A stretch of 64,000 bases of DNA from CAXXOK01 sp963674895 (GTDB lineage: Bacteria; Bacillota; Clostridia; Christensenellales; Aristaeellaceae): contig CAXXCY010000002.1 in the NCBI GenBank assembly GCA_963674895.2, forward strand, positions 434,001-498,000, written 5' to 3'. The number at the start of each line of letters is the position of its first letter. Within the stretch, counting starts at the first letter, position 1. Under the pieces are notes generated by a model, which ran no database searches, was not told the origin of the DNA, and worked only from the letters and a program-made list of their open reading frames with translations. Of this stretch, positions 41,248 through 49,450 are shown one piece after another. The position numbers were made by a program, and so were the translations under genes.

Positions 41248-43257
41248 TTACGCGTTGGCGTGCAGATTGAGTTTTTCGGTGAGTGCTTCCACCGCTTTCA
41301 TCCGCGTGCAGTGCGTGATGACCTCGTCCCCGATCTTCACTACCGGGCCCTTGTCGCACTTCTCAAAGCAGAACGTCGCGTCAAGCGCCACCCGGTCCTC
41401 CAGACCGTTGCCGGAAATAAATTGCGTCAGCTGTGAGAGAAGCTTCTGCGAGCCGCGGATGAAGCAGCCCGTGCCAAAGCAGATGGATACCGGCAGCCTG
41501 TCGGTCTGCACCGGCTGCTCGATGCGGTCGGACTTGATGCGGGAACGCGCGTGGTAGTGCGTGTGCAGCAGATCGTGCGCCGTGTGGCTGCCCGGCACGC
41601 CGAGCAGATTGTCATACAGGTCCTTGAGGTAGGGATTCTCCTGCGGCTTGTGCAGCTGGAGCATCCTGTCGGTGCGGTAGAGGGCCTCGGTGCGCTTTTT
41701 GCGCACGAGCCGGTCGGCGCTCACGGGCTGGCCTCCGCCGTTCACGCAGCCGGACGGGCAGGCCATGACTTCTACGAAATCGTACTGCTTTTTGCCGCTT
41801 TTGATGTCGTTCATCATCTGGCGCGCGTTGCCCAGGCCCGATACGACGGCCATCTTCACCTTGGTGCCGCTGAAGTCGTACTCCACCTCGCGGATGCCTT
41901 CCTCGCCGCGCACCTCGCGGATGATATAATCGTCGGATTTTTTCCCGGTCAGCTTTTCGCCCGTGTAGCGGATCACCGCTTCACTCACGCCGCCGGAATT
42001 GCCAAAGATCACGCCGCCGCCGGTGTTGAAGCCGAACGGCATATCAAACGCTTCGGGCTCCATCTCGCTGAACTGGATGCCCTGTTCCTTGATCAGGCGG
42101 GAAAGCTCGTGTGTGGTGAGCACGAAATCGACGTCCGGCTCTTCCGCGGATTTGAATTCCTCGCGCTTGGATTCGAACTTCTTGGCCGTGCAGGGCATCA
42201 CGGATACAAACACGATGTCCTTGCGGTCCTTGCCGGTCATACCGGGCAGCATTTCCTTGACGAGCGAACCCAGCATCTGCTGCGGGGAGCGGCAGGTGGA
42301 CAGGTTGCCCGCGTAGTCGTTATAGTACTGCTCCATAAACTTGACCCATGCGGGGCAGCAGGAGGTGAACAGCGGAAGGCTCTCGTTTTTCTCCACACGG
42401 TGGAGGAACTCCGTGGCCTCTTCCAGGATCGTCAGGTCGGCGGTGTAGGAGACGTCGTACACGGCGTCAAAGCCCATCATCTTGAGCGTCGCGATCAGCT
42501 TGCCCACGGTGTTGGCGCCCGATTCGACGCCGAATTCCTCGCCGATGGCCACGCGCACGGCGGGCGCAATGCCCGCGACCACGTATTTGCTCCCGTCCTG
42601 AATGGCCTTGAATACGTCGTCAGTATCGAACTTGACGGTCAGCGCGCCGGTGGGGCACACCTTGGTGCACTGGCCGCAGTCCACGCACTCCACGGTGGCG
42701 ATTTCACGGCCGAAGCAGGGGGTGACGATGCTGTTGGCGCCGCGGCCCGCGAACCCGATCGCGCCGACGCCCTGGATTTCCGAGCACATGCGCACGCAGT
42801 CGCCGCAGAGGATGCACTTGTTGGGATTGCGCATGATGGAAGGCGAAGAAAGGTCAAGCGGCAGGTTGCGGCCGGTTTTCTTAAAGCGCACGTCCTTCAC
42901 GCCCAGGCGGTTGGCCAGCGCCAGCAGCTTGCAGTCGTCGCCCTTGGGGCAGGTTTGGCAATCGCCCTGGTGGCTGGCGAGCAGCAGTTCCAAAATCATC
43001 TTGCGGGTCTTGCGGATCTGGGGGGTGGAGGTTTTCACCACCATGCCTGCCTTGGGGACAGTGGAGCACGAGGCGACCATGCCCATGCCCTCCACGTCGA
43101 CCATGCACAGGCGGCACGCGCCGTAAATGCTCATTTCGGAATGGTAGCAGAAGGTCGGAATTTCAATGCCCGCTTTGCGGATGAGCTCCAAAAGGTTGCG
43201 CTCGCCCTCGATGGGGACCTGTTTATTGTCGACGGTTACGGTTTGGTTGGTTTTCAT
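41248..43257 (-). CDS. hydA: Catalytic subunit of trimeric electron-bifurcating [FeFe] hydrogenase
   Basis: ATG 43257 is used; the frame is open upstream but MKTNQTVTVDNKQV is the expected N-terminus. The 669-residue protein has a plant-type [2Fe-2S] domain (CYHSEMSIYGACRLC), a His-Cys cluster (HQGDCQTCPKGDDC), two [4Fe-4S] motifs (CILCGDCVRMC, CVDCGQCTKVC), the H-cluster with canonical TSCCPAWVKF, MPCTAKKFE and MACPSGCVNGGG, the small-subunit segment, and a C-terminal thioredoxin-like [2Fe-2S] domain (CFGTGC, CFEKC). The extra C-terminal domain and adjacent hydB/hydC mark the trimeric A3 type that couples NADH and ferredoxin to hydrogen formation or uptake. Confidence 0.96.
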   Translation of the reverse strand: MKTNQTVTVDNKQVPIEGERNLLELIRKAGIEIPTFCYHSEMSIYGACRLCMVDVEGMGMVASCSTVPKAGMVVKTSTPQIRKTRKMILELLLASHQGDCQTCPKGDDCKLLALANRLGVKDVRFKKTGRNLPLDLSSPSIMRNPNKCILCGDCVRMCSEIQGVGAIGFAGRGANSIVTPCFGREIATVECVDCGQCTKVCPTGALTVKFDTDDVFKAIQDGSKYVVAGIAPAVRVAIGEEFGVESGANTVGKLIATLKMMGFDAVYDVSYTADLTILEEATEFLHRVEKNESLPLFTSCCPAWVKFMEQYYNDYAGNLSTCRSPQQMLGSLVKEMLPGMTGKDRKDIVFVSVMPCTAKKFESKREEFKSAEEPDVDFVLTTHELSRLIKEQGIQFSEMEPEAFDMPFGFNTGGGVIFGNSGGVSEAVIRYTGEKLTGKKSDDYIIREVRGEEGIREVEYDFSGTKVKMAVVSGLGNARQMMNDIKSGKKQYDFVEVMACPSGCVNGGGQPVSADRLVRKKRTEALYRTDRMLQLHKPQENPYLKDLYDNLLGVPGSHTAHDLLHTHYHARSRIKSDRIEQPVQTDRLPVSICFGTGCFIRGSQKLLSQLTQFISGNGLEDRVALDATFCFEKCDKGPVVKIGDEVITHCTRMKAVEALTEKLNLHANA

Positions 43258-43274
43258 GTTTGTACGCCCCTTTC

Positions 43275-45158
43275 TCACGCGAGCACGGCGCCGAATTTGC
43301 AGGCGTCCTTGCAGGCTCCGCATTTGGTGCACTTGGCCGGGTCGATGACATGCGGCTCTTTCTTTTCACCGGAGATGGCGCCCACGGGGCACTTGCGCAG
43401 GCAGACGCCGCAGCCGATGCACTTCGTTTCGTCGATCCGGTACGCCCGGAGCGCCTTGCACTGGCCCGTGGGGCAGCGCTTGTTCACAATGTGCTCCACG
43501 TACTCGTCACGGAAATACTTGAGCGTCGACAGCACGGGGTTGGGCGCCGATTTGCCCAGGCCGCACAGCGATACGGACTTCACCACGCCGGCCAGCTCTT
43601 CCAGCAGGTCGAGCTGCTCCATCGTCGCTTTGCCCAGCGTGATATCCGTGAGGATATCCAGCATCTGCTTGGTGCCCTCGCGGCAGACCACGCACTTGCC
43701 GCAGCTTTCGTTTTGCGTGAACTCCATGAAATAGCGGGCGATTTCCACCATGCAGGTTTTCTGGTTCATCACCACCAGGCCGCCGCTGCCCACCATCGCG
43801 CCGATGGCCGTCAGGTTCTGGTAGTCCAGGGGCATATCCAGGTGTTCCTTGGTCAGGCAGCCGCCGGAGGGGCCGCCGATCTGCACGGCCTTGAAGCCCT
43901 CGGGGGACAGCTCCCCGTTTTCATCGGTCACGCCGCCCGCGATATCGTATACGATGGTGCGAAGCGTTGTGCCCAGCGGCACCTCGATCAGCCCGGTATT
44001 GAGTACGTGCCCGGTGAGCGCAAAGGTTTTGGTGCCGGACGCCGAGGCAGTGCCGAGCTTTTTATATTCTTCCGGGCCGACCTCAAAGATCAGCGGTACG
44101 GTGGAGAGCGTTTCTACGTTATTGATGACGGTCGGCTTGCCGAACAGCCCCTTCTGCGCGGGGAAGGGGGGTTTGGGCGACGGCATGCCGCGGTTACCCT
44201 CCACGGAGGCGATCAGCGCGGTTTCCTCGCCGCATACGAATGCGCCCGCGCCCTCCATGACGGTGATGGTGAACGGCCTGTCCGTGCCCAGCATATGCTC
44301 GCCCAAAATGCCGGCTTCCTCCGCGGCCTTCACGGCGGCGCGGATGCGCTTGACGGCCAGCGGGTACTCCGCGCGCACATACACATAGCCCTCGGTCGCG
44401 CCGATAGCCGTCGCGGCGATCATCATGCCCTCGAGGATCGAGTGGGGATTGCCCTCCATCACCGCGCTGTCCATGAACGCGCCGGGGTCGCCCTCGTCGC
44501 CGTTGCAGATGATGTATTTCTGGTCGCTTTCATTCTGTCGCGTCAGGTCCCACTTTTTCCCGGTGGGGAAGCCCGCGCCTCCGCGGCCTCTGAGCCCCGA
44601 ATCCATCATCAGGCTGCAGATTTCCTCGGGCTTCATTTTAAGCGCTTTTTCGGCCTGCGCGTAGCCGCCCAGCGCGATGTACTCGTTGATATCGGTGGGA
44701 TCGATATTGCCGACCTTGCGAAGCACCATATGGCGCTGGTTTTTAAAGAAGGTCATTTCTTCTTTTCTGGGGTATGCTTTGTTGCCGGGCTTGGCTTTGT
44801 AGACCAAACGGTCGATGATGTTGTCCTTGAGCACGCTTTCCTTGATAATCTCTTCCACGTCCCCGGGCTCGATCTTGCAGTACATGATTTTATCGGGGTG
44901 GATGGTCACCAGCGGGCCCATCTGGCAAAAGCCCTGGCAGCCGCTGCCGGATACCTGGTAGCCGTCCTCGTGCTTGTCGATGGTCAGCGCCACATCAAGG
45001 CCCATCGCCTTGATCAGCTCTTCAAAACGCGCGATTACCTTCAGCGCGCCGCCGGCGATGCAGCCGGTGCCGGCGCACACGATGATGCGCTTTTTGAGGT
45101 CTTTGGTATTTTCCCGGTACGTTTCCGCCCGCTGTTTCAAATTGACCGCGTCACTCAT
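43275..45158 (-). CDS. hydB: NADH-binding flavin subunit of the bifurcating hydrogenase
   Basis: The 627-residue product parallels NuoF: an N-terminal thioredoxin-like [2Fe-2S] domain (CAGTGCIAGG, CQGFCQMGP), then FMN/NAD domains with GLRGRGGAGFPTGKKW near residue 190 and GAGAFVCGEETALIASVEG near 310, the SCGKCVVCREGTKQM cluster near 490 and two C-terminal ferredoxin clusters (CIGCGVCLRKCP, CTKCGACKDAC). It takes electrons from NADH and is the site of bifurcation in HydABC complexes. It overlaps hydC by eight bases and ends 17 bases before hydA. Confidence 0.96.
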   Translation of the reverse strand: MSDAVNLKQRAETYRENTKDLKKRIIVCAGTGCIAGGALKVIARFEELIKAMGLDVALTIDKHEDGYQVSGSGCQGFCQMGPLVTIHPDKIMYCKIEPGDVEEIIKESVLKDNIIDRLVYKAKPGNKAYPRKEEMTFFKNQRHMVLRKVGNIDPTDINEYIALGGYAQAEKALKMKPEEICSLMMDSGLRGRGGAGFPTGKKWDLTRQNESDQKYIICNGDEGDPGAFMDSAVMEGNPHSILEGMMIAATAIGATEGYVYVRAEYPLAVKRIRAAVKAAEEAGILGEHMLGTDRPFTITVMEGAGAFVCGEETALIASVEGNRGMPSPKPPFPAQKGLFGKPTVINNVETLSTVPLIFEVGPEEYKKLGTASASGTKTFALTGHVLNTGLIEVPLGTTLRTIVYDIAGGVTDENGELSPEGFKAVQIGGPSGGCLTKEHLDMPLDYQNLTAIGAMVGSGGLVVMNQKTCMVEIARYFMEFTQNESCGKCVVCREGTKQMLDILTDITLGKATMEQLDLLEELAGVVKSVSLCGLGKSAPNPVLSTLKYFRDEYVEHIVNKRCPTGQCKALRAYRIDETKCIGCGVCLRKCPVGAISGEKKEPHVIDPAKCTKCGACKDACKFGAVLA

Positions 45159-45654
45159 GGTTTGCCATCTCCTTCTCTTTCTCCTGAATGCCCTTGATGA
45201 CGGCGACGGCGGCTTCGTCGGTCAGCAGGCCGTACACTTCGCCGTTCACGGTCATGGCGGGGGCGCGCCCGCAGGTGCCAAGGCACGCGACCGTTTCCAG
45301 GGTGAACAGGAAGTCCGGCGTCGTGTTATGGCCGTCTTCCAGTTTCAGGTAGCTGCGGAGGGCGTCGCGGATATGCATGGATTTCTTGACGTGGCATGCG
45401 GTACCGTCGCAGACCTTGATCACGTATTTGCCCTTCAGCTTCAGCGTGAAGTGCGAATAAAACGAGGCTACGCCGTACACCTGGGAGGACGTGGTGCCCA
45501 GCATCGTGGCGACGTACACCATCAGCTCCTCGGGAAGATATCGGTACTCGTTTTGTATCTCCTGTAAAATCGGGATCAGCTTTGCCTTGTTATATCCGTA
45601 TTTTTCGATGATCTGTCCGGCCTTTTCAAAGGCTAAAATGTTTTGCATGCTCAC
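45151..45654 (-). CDS. hydC: NuoE-like [2Fe-2S] subunit of the bifurcating hydrogenase
   Basis: The 167-residue protein has a helical N-terminal part (GYNKAKLIPILQEIQNEYRYLP) and a thioredoxin-like [2Fe-2S] fold with CDGTACHV and CLGTCGRAP as the four ligands. It passes electrons between HydB and HydA. The GTG at 45654 overlaps the rex stop; an ATG two codons later (45648) is equally plausible, as neither has a strong ribosome binding site. Order rex-hydC-hydB-hydA is typical for clostridial HydABC operons. Confidence 0.94.
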   Translation of the reverse strand: MSMQNILAFEKAGQIIEKYGYNKAKLIPILQEIQNEYRYLPEELMVYVATMLGTTSSQVYGVASFYSHFTLKLKGKYVIKVCDGTACHVKKSMHIRDALRSYLKLEDGHNTTPDFLFTLETVACLGTCGRAPAMTVNGEVYGLLTDEAAVAVIKGIQEKEKEMANHE

Positions 45655-46310
45655 TCACGCTCGCTTTCAGGATGTCGGGTCCGGTATTTATTCAATAAAA
45701 CGGAGAGGGATGCGGTCAGGTTCTCATTGTGCACGCAGACCGCCTCCGGCACCTCCAGGGTAACGGGGGCAAAATTCCAAATCGCCTCGATGCCGGACGA
45801 CACCATCAGGTCAGCCACGCTTTGCGCGGCATCCGCCGGCACGCAGATAACGCCGAACTTCACGTGCAGCCGCCGGCACAGGGAGGGGAATTTGGAAAGG
45901 GGGAATACGGGCTTTTCGCCGATCTCGGTGCCGATCACGACTTCGTTTACGTCGAAGGCCGCGGCGATGCCGATGTTGTAGTCCTGAAAACGCTGGTAAC
46001 CCATCAAAGCCCTGCCCAGGCTTCCCGCGCCGACTAAAAACATCTCCGTCTTGTTGTCATAGCCAAGGGTTTTGGCAAGCGCCTCCAGCAGTTGCCTGAC
46101 CTGGTATCCGGTCTTGGGGCGGCCGACCGCGCCAGTCAGCTGCAGGTCCTTGCGCACCTGCACGGCCACCAGCCCGAGGTCCCGCGCGATATGGGCGCAG
46201 GATACGTCGCTCTCGCCTTCGCCTGCCAGCTTGGATACATATTGATAGTAGATCGGCAGGCGCTTGAGGGTCGGCAGAGGTATCTTCAGCAACCGCTTTT
46301 CATCGTCCAT
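45651..46310 (-). CDS. rex: Redox-sensing transcriptional repressor Rex
   Basis: ATG 46310 is chosen with GGAGGG seven bases upstream; a TTG at 46325 is less likely. The 219-residue product has a winged helix (residues 5-80, including LPTLKRLPIYYQYV and IARDLGLVAVQVRKDL) and a Rossmann domain with GAGSLG near residue 94 and the C-terminal NFAPVTLEVP. Rex senses NADH/NAD+ and releases DNA when NADH rises. It is the first gene of the hydrogenase operon, and a near-consensus Rex site overlaps the promoter, so both autoregulation and NADH-driven hydrogenase induction are expected. Confidence 0.95.
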   Translation of the reverse strand: MDDEKRLLKIPLPTLKRLPIYYQYVSKLAGEGESDVSCAHIARDLGLVAVQVRKDLQLTGAVGRPKTGYQVRQLLEALAKTLGYDNKTEMFLVGAGSLGRALMGYQRFQDYNIGIAAAFDVNEVVIGTEIGEKPVFPLSKFPSLCRRLHVKFGVICVPADAAQSVADLMVSSGIEAIWNFAPVTLEVPEAVCVHNENLTASLSVLLNKYRTRHPESERE

Positions 46311-46361
46311 CCCTGCACCCTCCAATCGGTCGTTTCTTATCGATAATCACTTATCGATATA

Positions 46362-46390
46362 AATATATCGAATATACGCTGATTTGTCAA
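46362..46390 (-). promoter_or_regulatory. Promoter of the rex-hydCBA operon
   Basis: On the minus strand TTGACA (46385-46390) and TATATT (46362-46367) are 17 bases apart, 52 bases before the rex ATG. The region between promoter and gene contains TTATCGATAA (46337-46346), TTATCGATA (46351-46359) and ATATCGA (46365-46371), repeats whose role is unknown. Confidence 0.85.
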
Positions 46391-46401
46391 TACTTTAACA
46401 A
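46384..46401 (-). promoter_or_regulatory. Rex operator over the -35 element
   Basis: The 18-base minus-strand sequence TTGTTAAAGTATTGACAA matches the Gram-positive Rex consensus TTGTTAA-N4-TTAACAA with one difference. It overlaps the -35 element of the operon's promoter, as expected for repression. Confidence 0.85.
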
Positions 46402-46450
46402 AGAAGATGTTTTCTATAAATAATTTATGACTGGAATTTTCAATTTTCGC

Positions 46451-46479
46451 TTGACACGAACATATGTTCGTGTTATAGT
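46451..46479 (+). promoter_or_regulatory. Promoter with perfect LexA (SOS) box
   Basis: TTGACA (46451-46456) and TATAGT (46474-46479) are 17 bases apart. The spacer is a palindrome whose centre, CGAACATATGTTCG at 46457-46470, is the Gram-positive LexA/DinR box (CGAACRNRYGTTCG). The palindrome extends to 20 bases (46454-46473). Repression by LexA and induction by DNA damage follow from known SOS regulation. Confidence 0.88.
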
Positions 46480-46501
46480 GATGGCAAAAGGAGAGAGACG
46501 T

Positions 46502-47443
46502 ATGATTGTCAGCTGCAGCCGAAGGACCGATATCCCCGCCTTCTACTCGGATTGGCTGTTCCGCCGCATCCGGGCGGGGTATGCGTGCGTGCGCAACCCG
46601 CGCAGCCCGCGGCAGGTGAGCGAAATCAGGCTTACGCCGGACGTCGCGGACGGCTTTGTGTTCTGGACGAAGAACCCCGCGCCGATGCTTCCCCGCCTGC
46701 AAGAGCTAAGGGATTATGCGTATTATTTCCAGTTCACGCTTACGCCGTACGGCAGGGACCTCGAGCCGAACCTGCCCGTGAAGCTCAAGCTGCTGTCCGC
46801 GTTCCGTACGCTGTCGGACAGAATCGGGCCGGAGCGCGTGATCTGGCGGTACGATCCCATCATCATCAATAAGACGTGGACGGCCGACGCGCACCTGCGG
46901 GTGTTTGAAACCATGGCGAAGATACTCGGCGGCGCGACCCGTAAGGTGATCGTCAGCTTTTTGGATACGGACTACCGCAACGTCAGGCGCAACTCGGATA
47001 CGCTGGCCGCCGAAGCGCTGACCGCGCGGGAGAGGCTTTCGCTGGCCGCGAAGCTCCGGCAGATCGCGCGCTTGTACGGTATGGAGATGAACGCCTGCGC
47101 CGAGACGATCGATTTATCCGCCTGCGGCATCCGGCCCGCGCGCTGCGTAGACGGCGAACTGATGGAGCGGCTGCTGGGCTGCCGGCTGGACGTGTCCGGG
47201 GATAAAAACCAGCGCCCCGCCTGCGGGTGCGCCGAAAGCGTGGATATCGGCATGTACAATACCTGCGCCCACGGCTGCCGCTACTGCTACGCCAATTACG
47301 CAGCGCGCGAGATCATCGCCAACAGGCAAAAACACAGCCCGGCCTCTCCGCTGCTCATCGGAGAGATCGGGCCGGGGGATATCGTACGCGAACGTGTGAT
47401 GCATTCCTGCCGCGAAGCGCAGATGGCGTTGGTAGGGTTTTAA
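46502..47443 (+). CDS. DUF1848-family radical-SAM-like protein, SOS-controlled
   Basis: ATG 46502 with AAGGAGAG upstream. The 313-residue product starts with the DUF1848 signature SCSRRTDIPAFY and has the family core GFVFWTKNPAPM, FTLTPYGRDLEP and RYDPII. Close to the C-terminus lies CGCAESVDIGMYNTCAHGCRYCYANY, cited by CAHGCRYC, a CX3CX2C motif near residues 263-270 like that binding the [4Fe-4S] cluster of radical SAM enzymes, here unusually at the C-terminal end. The family has been likened to spore photoproduct lyase, but I know of no proven activity. The LexA box in its promoter favours a DNA-repair role. It is monocistronic. Confidence 0.82.
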   Translation: MIVSCSRRTDIPAFYSDWLFRRIRAGYACVRNPRSPRQVSEIRLTPDVADGFVFWTKNPAPMLPRLQELRDYAYYFQFTLTPYGRDLEPNLPVKLKLLSAFRTLSDRIGPERVIWRYDPIIINKTWTADAHLRVFETMAKILGGATRKVIVSFLDTDYRNVRRNSDTLAAEALTARERLSLAAKLRQIARLYGMEMNACAETIDLSACGIRPARCVDGELMERLLGCRLDVSGDKNQRPACGCAESVDIGMYNTCAHGCRYCYANYAAREIIANRQKHSPASPLLIGEIGPGDIVRERVMHSCREAQMALVGF

Positions 47444-47468
47444 TATTAGGCAAACGATGACTGAATCC

Positions 47469-47590
47469 CCACTTCTCTTTTGCAAAAGAGAAGTGGCAAG
47501 AGAAAACCACAATTGGCCGCGCATTGCGCGGCCAATTGTGGGTCAAGTGCAACGCACTTGGCAGGGTTTTAGGGGTTGAAACCCCTATGT
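47469..47590. repeat. Array of four hairpins between convergent genes; dispersed repeat copy
   Basis: Four palindromes follow one another: CCACTTCTCTTTTGC and its complement (47469-47496, perfect 28-base palindrome), CCACAATTGGCCGCGC with its complement around ATT (47507-47541), CAAGTGC-AAC-GCACTTG (47544-47560) and AGGGGTT-GA-AACCCCT (47571-47586). Read on the minus strand, 47590 to 47505 aligns with 56750-56818 on the plus strand with compensatory changes in the stems. They likely terminate the DUF1848 and importer transcripts, but the arrangement is more elaborate than a simple terminator. Confidence 0.75.
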
Positions 47591-47594
47591 CTCT

Positions 47595-48368
47595 TTACAA
47601 GATACTCTGTAAAAACTGCTTCAGGCGTTCACCCTCGGGATTGAGGAAGATCTCCTGCGGCGTGCCCTGCTGGGCGATGCGGCCCTGGTCCATAAAGATC
47701 ACGCGGTCGGCCACCTCGCGGGCGAAGCCCATCTCGTGGGTGACCACGAGCATGGTGATGCCCTGTTTGGCCAGATTGCGCATGACGTTTAAAACCTCGC
47801 CAACCAGCTCGGGGTCCAGCGCCGAAGTCGGCTCGTCAAACAGCATGATCTCCGGCTCCATCGCCAGTGCGCGGGCAATGGCCACGCGCTGCTGCTGGCC
47901 GCCGGAGAGCTTGGAGGGGTATACGTCAAGCTTATCGGATAGGCCGACCATCTGGATGATCTCCTCGGCAAGCTTCTGCGCGTTTTCCTTGGACTTTTTC
48001 CGCACCAGAACCTGCGCGATCATCACGTTTTCCAGCACCGTTTTATGCGGGAACAGGTTGAAGCTCTGGAACACCATCCCCATTTCCAGAAGCATTGCTT
48101 TGGATTTTTCCGGATCGATATGGTGGATGGTGCGGTTATGCTCCCTGTGGAGGAACAGCTCGTCCTTGATGAAGATTTTGCCGCTGGTGATAGTCTCCAG
48201 TTGGTTTAGGGAGCGCAGATAAGTGGATTTTCCGGCGCCGGACGGGCCGACGATGCAGATGACCTCGCCCTTCTTCACGCCGAGGTTCACATCCTTGAGC
48301 ACTTCCAGCGGGCCAAAGGATTTGTATAGATTTTCCGTTTTCAGGATATATTCGTATTCGCTCATCAC
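47595..48368 (-). CDS. ATP-binding subunit of a polar amino acid ABC importer
   Basis: The 257-residue ATPase is of the GlnQ/HisP type: Walker A GPSGAGKST near residue 38, Q-loop MVFQSFNLFPH, signature LSGGQQQRVAIARAL, Walker B IMLFDEPTSALDPE and switch LVVTHEMGFA. The IDPEKSKAMLLEMGMVFQ-like insertion (core KSKAMLLEMG) is usual for the polar amino acid subgroup. The gene follows the permease gene closely (six bases). Substrate is not defined by sequence. It ends in the hairpin array. Confidence 0.92.
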   Translation of the reverse strand: MMSEYEYILKTENLYKSFGPLEVLKDVNLGVKKGEVICIVGPSGAGKSTYLRSLNQLETITSGKIFIKDELFLHREHNRTIHHIDPEKSKAMLLEMGMVFQSFNLFPHKTVLENVMIAQVLVRKKSKENAQKLAEEIIQMVGLSDKLDVYPSKLSGGQQQRVAIARALAMEPEIMLFDEPTSALDPELVGEVLNVMRNLAKQGITMLVVTHEMGFAREVADRVIFMDQGRIAQQGTPQEIFLNPEGERLKQFLQSIL

Positions 48369-48374
48369 TGCCTC

Positions 48375-49409
48375 CTACTCATAGATCGAGAGCCGTTTTT
48401 CAATCTTGCCGAAGATATAGGTGAAAATGGCTGTGATGATCAGATAGATAATAAGCGCGGGGAAGAACACCATATAGTTGTTCTCGCTGGTCATGATCGT
48501 CTTGGAAATCGTCGTGATGTCCATCAGCGAGATGGCAAACACGAGGGATACGTCCTTGATCATCATCACGAACTCGTTGCACAGCGGGGGGATCATCCGC
48601 CGGATGGACTGGGGGATGATAATGTTGCTCATGGTCTGCCCGTAGGTCATGCCCAGCGCCTTGGCGGCTTCGCTCTGCCCCTTGTTAATGGATTGGATCG
48701 CGGCGCGCACGATCTCCGCGCAGTAGGCGGCGGCGTTGAGGGAAAACGCGATCAGGGCTGCCAAAAAGGCGCCCTTATAAACCGCTTCCGGGTTTTGGAA
48801 CAGGCCCGTCCATGCGAAACCGAAAATCTGCGGAACGGCGAAATACACCACAAACAGCTGTATTAAAAGCGGCGTACCCCGGAAGAAGAAAACGTATGCG
48901 CTTGCAATCTTGCTGATGACAGGGTTTTTGGATATTTTGCCCAGGGCCAGAAAAACGCTGAGGATGGAGCCGATCGCCATGGACAGGGTGGTCAGCAGAA
49001 GCGTAAGCTTTACGCCGTGGAGGATATTTTCCCCGGAGCCGAGCATGCGGTACGTGTAGTTGACCATGAGCCCAGTGAATTTGGGGAACCCTTCGTTGGC
49101 GTCGTAGATTTGCCCCGCAAACCCCAGAAACGCTTCCTTATCGGCGTTCGCGCCCGATGTGGAGAGGGAAAGATATTTTATGAAACCAAAGCTGTTGTAC
49201 GTGACGGTCACGCGTTTGCGGGATGAGTCCTTTTCCGCCTCGATGGTTTGCTTCATTTGGTCGGAAACCCTGGCCATCATATCATCCTGTGATACGTTGA
49301 TTGCCGAGAGGAACGCAAGGAACGCCACGGCTGCCATAACAAGTATGGCAGCCGTTTTGGTAGCGCGTTTCCATCGCTTTACGTCAATGATACGCTTGAT
49401 GGTTTTCAT
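48375..49409 (-). CDS. Permease subunit of a polar amino acid ABC importer
   Basis: ATG 49409 (MKTIKRIIDVKRWKR) is preferred over the GTG five codons upstream, because GTGGGA is then spaced as a ribosome binding site. The 344-residue protein is longer than usual HisM-type permeases. An N-terminal membrane segment (20-40) and an extracytoplasmic stretch of about 90 residues precede the permease core, which has five membrane segments, FRGTPLLIQLFVVYFAVPQ and the EAA-loop QSEAAKALGMTYGQTMSNIIIPQS (core EAAKALGMTYGQ). The extracytoplasmic extension may help dock the binding protein. Confidence 0.9.
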   Translation of the reverse strand: MKTIKRIIDVKRWKRATKTAAILVMAAVAFLAFLSAINVSQDDMMARVSDQMKQTIEAEKDSSRKRVTVTYNSFGFIKYLSLSTSGANADKEAFLGFAGQIYDANEGFPKFTGLMVNYTYRMLGSGENILHGVKLTLLLTTLSMAIGSILSVFLALGKISKNPVISKIASAYVFFFRGTPLLIQLFVVYFAVPQIFGFAWTGLFQNPEAVYKGAFLAALIAFSLNAAAYCAEIVRAAIQSINKGQSEAAKALGMTYGQTMSNIIIPQSIRRMIPPLCNEFVMMIKDVSLVFAISLMDITTISKTIMTSENNYMVFFPALIIYLIITAIFTYIFGKIEKRLSIYE

Positions 49410-49450
49410 TATATTCCCACTCACCTATGGATTTTCGGGCCCGGAGCGTG

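Noticed and set aside
41551..43734. 727-codon open frame antisense to hydA/hydB
   Set aside because: Low-complexity His/Ala/Arg/Val-rich product typical of the reverse frame of a GC-rich gene; the minus strand holds unambiguous hydrogenase motifs.
43260..45197. 645-codon open frame antisense to hydB
   Set aside because: Same reason: an antisense shadow of a gene with strong family motifs and codon bias.
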